Shown: in pieces, positions 61,058 to 64,000 of the stretch | How positions within the stretch are numbered: position 1 is the stretch's first letter | Layout of the letters: the number at the start of each line of letters is the position of its first letter | From: Nitrospirota bacterium | GTDB lineage: Bacteria; Nitrospirota; Leptospirillia; Leptospirillales; Leptospirillaceae | Assembly (NCBI GenBank): GCA_021826965.1 | Contig: JAKAYA010000007.1 | Location: forward strand, 1-64,000 | DNA length: 64,000 bases | Reading direction: 5' to 3' | Program-made: the position numbers and the translations under genes | Notes under the pieces: generated by a model | The model's database searches: none | Told to the model about the DNA's origin: nothing | Seen by the model: the letters and a program-made list of their open reading frames with translations, nothing else

Positions 61058-61299
61058 TTTGACCTCCCTCACGTCCATCAGGACAGAACAAGTAAAATGC
61101 CATCCGACTGCAAATGAATGAAACAAAAGTAAAGGGCGGGACGATGAGCCCATTACCGCAGATAATCCCACAGTCCCGGGAAGGAAATCAAGCGTCCACC
61201 AGCGCACGGGTGCACGTCAGGATTTTCAGAAAAGATTAGGAGTGGCTGTTGTAACCTCCTTTCTGATTTTATATTATTTAATCAGATGGGAGGTTACCC

Positions 61300-61686
61300 A
61301 TGCCAAACCAGCCACTGCCAACACTCCATGAGCTTGAGATCGTGCGTGAACGTCTGAAAGAGCAGATTGCCCAGATCGGAGACTTGCGTCTCGGAACTCT
61401 TTCAGAAAGTTACCGGAAGTGCGGAAAACCCACCTGTCATTGTGCTCGGGAGGGAGATCCCAAACATGGCCCTTTTTATTTGCTATACAGACGAGGAAAG
61501 GGACAGAAAGCCATTGGACACGCCATTCCTGGCAAATATGTGGAGAAAACCAGGGAACAGGTGGCGGAATGCCATCGCTTCAGGGAGCTTTGTCGTGAAT
61601 ATATGGAGATCAGCGAACAGATTGGGGACCTCAAGATGAAAGCGCAGGGAGAAGGCCTGAGTGAACCGGTAAAAAAAAACTCTTGA
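61300..61686 (+). CDS. IS-associated small protein with Cys motif (DUF6788-like)
   Basis: LSESYRKCGKPTCHCAREGDPKHGPFYLLYRRGKGQKAIGHAIPG; inside the IS, upstream of the transposase. Confidence 0.8.
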   Translation: MPNQPLPTLHELEIVRERLKEQIAQIGDLRLGTLSESYRKCGKPTCHCAREGDPKHGPFYLLYRRGKGQKAIGHAIPGKYVEKTREQVAECHRFRELCREYMEISEQIGDLKMKAQGEGLSEPVKKNS

Positions 61687-61705
61687 AAACGATCTCCTCC
61701 GTGAA

Positions 61706-63022
61706 GTGTCCTCCGAACTTGAGCATCTGCTCGGGAAAGAAGCCGGGAAGACGATCGATCTCGAGGCCCTGGAGCAGGCCATGCGGTCCAGGGCCCTTGA
61801 TGTGGCGGCCCGGGTTCTCGAACGCCATCTGAACCAGGGAGGGGAAGAGGGCTTCCCCGTCCTTCCCTGCTCCTGCGGCAAAGAGGCCCGTCCTGCCGGA
61901 ACCCGTTCCAAAGACTTCCTTTCCGTTCTGGGTCCCCTGAGGCTTGAGCGCCGGTATTACCTTTGTCCCTCCTGCAAGACGGGGGTCTTTCCGAAGGACC
62001 GGACTCTGGGAGTCGACGGGGCTTCCGTGACTCCCGGAGTCCTCCGCATGGTCGGGATCGTCGGGGCGGAGCTCTCTTTCGAAAAAGGGGGCGCGTTCTT
62101 GAGAGATCTTGCCGGTCTTTCGGTGAGCCCCAAGCAGGTGGAGAGGGTGGCCGAGGCCCTGGGGGCCGAGATGGCCGAAGACGAACGGACCGTCTTTGAT
62201 CCGGACCCCGTGGCCGATCTTCCGTCCACCCTTTATCTGGGCCTCGACGGGACCGGGATCCCCATGCGTCCGGAGGAGGTGGCCGACCGGCCGGGAAAGC
62301 AGCCCGACGGATCGTCCAGGACCCGGGAGGTCAAGCTGTGCGTCCTCTGGAGCGCGGAGACGACCGACGAGGAGGGCATCCCCGTCCGGGACGAGGGATC
62401 CGCCACCTATTCGGCCGCCATCGAAAGCGCGGCGTCAACCGATACCGAAGGCGAGAGCTCCGAGTTTGCCAAACGGGTTCTTCGGGAAACCTCCTGCCGC
62501 CAGTTTGACCAAGTCACCCGGCAAGTCGCGGTCGCCGACGGCGCTCCCTGGATCTGGAACATGATGAACGAACACTTTCCCAAAGCCATTCAGATCCTCG
62601 ACCTCTTTCATGCCAAGGAACACCTGGGGACCGTCGGAAAAGCGCTCTTCGGTCCCGAAAGCGACCGGATCCGCCCGTGGGTCAAGGAAAGGCATGCGGA
62701 GCTTGACGATGGAAAGATCGATGCGATCATTACCGAACTCAGGATCTACGCGCCCCGGTGCGAGGAGGCGAGGAAATGCATCGGGTATCTGGAAACGAAC
62801 CGCTCGCGGATGCGGTATCCCGAGTTCAGGGCCCAGGGACTCTGCGTCTCCTCCGGAATGGTCGAAGCCGGTTGCAAGGTGACGGTCGGAGCCCGTCTCA
62901 AACAATCGGGCATGCATTGGAGCCTCACCGGCTCCAATGCCATCATTGCGCTTCGATGTGCGAAACTCAGCGGACGGTTCGAAGGTTTCTTCGAGCGCCG
63001 GGCAGCAAGAAAGTGCGGTTGA
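61706..63022 (+). CDS. ISKra4-like family transposase
   Basis: VLPCSCGKEARPAGTRSKDFLSVLGPLRLERRYYLCPSCKTGVFPKD..., ILDLFHAKEHLGTVGKALFG, GMVEAGCKVTVGARLKQSGMHWSLTGSNAIIALR. Confidence 0.88.
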   Translation: MSSELEHLLGKEAGKTIDLEALEQAMRSRALDVAARVLERHLNQGGEEGFPVLPCSCGKEARPAGTRSKDFLSVLGPLRLERRYYLCPSCKTGVFPKDRTLGVDGASVTPGVLRMVGIVGAELSFEKGGAFLRDLAGLSVSPKQVERVAEALGAEMAEDERTVFDPDPVADLPSTLYLGLDGTGIPMRPEEVADRPGKQPDGSSRTREVKLCVLWSAETTDEEGIPVRDEGSATYSAAIESAASTDTEGESSEFAKRVLRETSCRQFDQVTRQVAVADGAPWIWNMMNEHFPKAIQILDLFHAKEHLGTVGKALFGPESDRIRPWVKERHAELDDGKIDAIITELRIYAPRCEEARKCIGYLETNRSRMRYPEFRAQGLCVSSGMVEAGCKVTVGARLKQSGMHWSLTGSNAIIALRCAKLSGRFEGFFERRAARKCG

Positions 63023-63076
63023 AGATCAGCCAGGGGCGGGTTTTCTGCAGAATCTTACTTTTTTGTCGTGCACCCC

Positions 63077-63124
63077 CAGCGCACCAGCGCACCAGCGCAC
63101 CAGCGCACCAGCGCACCAGCGCAC
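63077..63124. repeat. tandem repeat, 6 x CAGCGCAC
   Basis: Six perfect 8-bp units read directly; one further unit lies left of the IS at 61200-61207. Confidence 0.95.
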
Positions 63125-63125
63125 G

Positions 63126-63159
63126 AAAAACTTTCCTGCATCTTCACAGAAACAGGAAA
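63126..63159 (-). terminator. intrinsic terminator of pyrE
   Basis: TTTCCTG/CAGGAAA stem followed on minus by GTTTTT. Confidence 0.6.
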
Positions 63160-63179
63160 CAAGCGCCCCGAAAAGGGGA

Positions 63180-63818
63180 CTACCGGGTCCCGCGCACTTC
63201 CGAATCGTATTCGATGAACTTCTTCAGGGGAAACAACGCTTCAAAAGGAAGTCCTGCCCCTTCGAACAGGTCTCTGCCACCTTCTTCCCGGTCGACGAGT
63301 GCGATGACCTTCAGAACCCGGTGACCGGCGTCCTGACAGGCCTGAACGGCTTTCATGCCGGAAGCGCCCGTTGTTACAACGTCTTCCACCACCACCACGC
63401 GGGAGCCCGGAGCCAGATCTCCTTCAATCGGATTGCGCGTTCCGTGGACCTTGGCCTCCTTGCGTACGACGAAGGAGGGGATGGGCTGGCGATAGAGGCC
63501 GCTGACCAGAGAGACCGCGACACTGATAGGATCAGCCCCCAGGGTCAGACCGCCGACTCCTTCCGGAGAAAAGGGGGAAATCATCCGATAGAGAAGATCG
63601 CCGACGAGGAACTGTGCCCGGGGATGGCCGAGGGTCGTTTTCTTGCCATCGAGATAAACCGGGCTCTGGCGACCGGAAGACAGCGTGAAGGGACGATCCG
63701 GACGATACAGAAAAGACCTCTCATAAAGAATCCGGAAGAGCTCTTCCTTTTCTTCCTGAATACGTTGGACACGCTGGTCCGGGGATACGAACTGGAGTGA
63801 TATGTGTAGGTCGGACAC
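63180..63818 (-). CDS. pyrE: orotate phosphoribosyltransferase
   Basis: FTLSSGRQSPVYLDGKKTT, GLTLGADPISVAVS, RVVVVEDVVTTGASGMKAVQACQDAG. Confidence 0.95.
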   Translation of the reverse strand: MSDLHISLQFVSPDQRVQRIQEEKEELFRILYERSFLYRPDRPFTLSSGRQSPVYLDGKKTTLGHPRAQFLVGDLLYRMISPFSPEGVGGLTLGADPISVAVSLVSGLYRQPIPSFVVRKEAKVHGTRNPIEGDLAPGSRVVVVEDVVTTGASGMKAVQACQDAGHRVLKVIALVDREEGGRDLFEGAGLPFEALFPLKKFIEYDSEVRGTR

Positions 63819-63882
63819 GTTCCGGGGATTCTCGCAGTGTGTTTGAGGGATTATCCTGTTTTCGTTGAAAGACGAGGGTTGA

Positions 63883-63911
63883 TTATCCCCCTCGCAGGAA
63901 AACCTGTCAAC
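63883..63911 (-). promoter_or_regulatory. putative sigma70 promoter of pyrE
   Basis: TTGACA-N17-GATAAT on minus, about 65-90 bp upstream of the pyrE start. Confidence 0.65.
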
Positions 63912-64000
63912 ACCTTAATAGCTCTCAAGATGCAAGGGAACCATACGCCGGCAGACGCTCTGGGCCAAATACCCCGCGGAAGGTCTCCCCTCTCCGCTCC

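Larger units (their letters stand above)
61208..63075 (+). mobile_element. ISKra4-like insertion sequence, apparently intact
   Basis: Terminal inverted ends GGGTGCACGTCA (left) / GGGTGCACGACA (right, reverse complement); 9-bp direct repeats CCAGCGCAC at 61199-61207 and 63076-63084; two ORFs inside. Confidence 0.82.

Noticed and set aside
63077-63124. Possible CRISPR-like array
   Set aside because: 8-bp units with no spacers and no cas genes; a simple tandem repeat.

Overview
The window is about 64 kb of a gene-dense, GC-rich bacterial chromosome. Its gene content (housekeeping operons plus acidophile/iron-oxidiser-like content) suggests a Leptospirillum-like Nitrospirota; that taxonomy is inference, not shown directly. 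Main blocks: (i) rplU-rpmA-obgE-proB-proA-nadD-rsfS-lapB-comF-helicase on minus; (ii) fur, a Ycf48-like lipoprotein, queD, oppDF, then pheS-pheT of the archaeal/eukaryotic size class on plus, convergent with thrS-infC-rpmI-rplT on minus; (iii) a coupled thiG-thiE-lytM-thiD-c-di-GMP (GGDEF/globin-like/EAL) operon; (iv) acs, a VOC-LRV fusion, CHAD, a GT28-like glycosyltransferase plus LpxH-like hydrolase, MFS and DLH; (v) an envelope-stress-like locus (OmpR-type regulator, histidine kinase, Spy-like His/Met-rich protein, PQQ-like propeller); (vi) tRNA-Pro(TGG), lipoproteins, an HTH-metallo-beta-lactamase fusion; (vii) the F1Fo ATP synthase operon; (viii) oppABC, secG-tpiA-pgk-gap, a class A PBP; (ix) a complete-looking ISKra4-like insertion sequence with inverted ends and a 9-bp target duplication, next to an 8-bp tandem array, then pyrE. 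The most novel-looking signal is a 22-bp promoter box (20/22 identical, same distance to the -10, internal 11-bp direct repeat) present both upstream of the Spy-like gene and upstream of a putative ~250-nt structured RNA with an intrinsic terminator. This suggests a two-component regulon that includes an undescribed sRNA.
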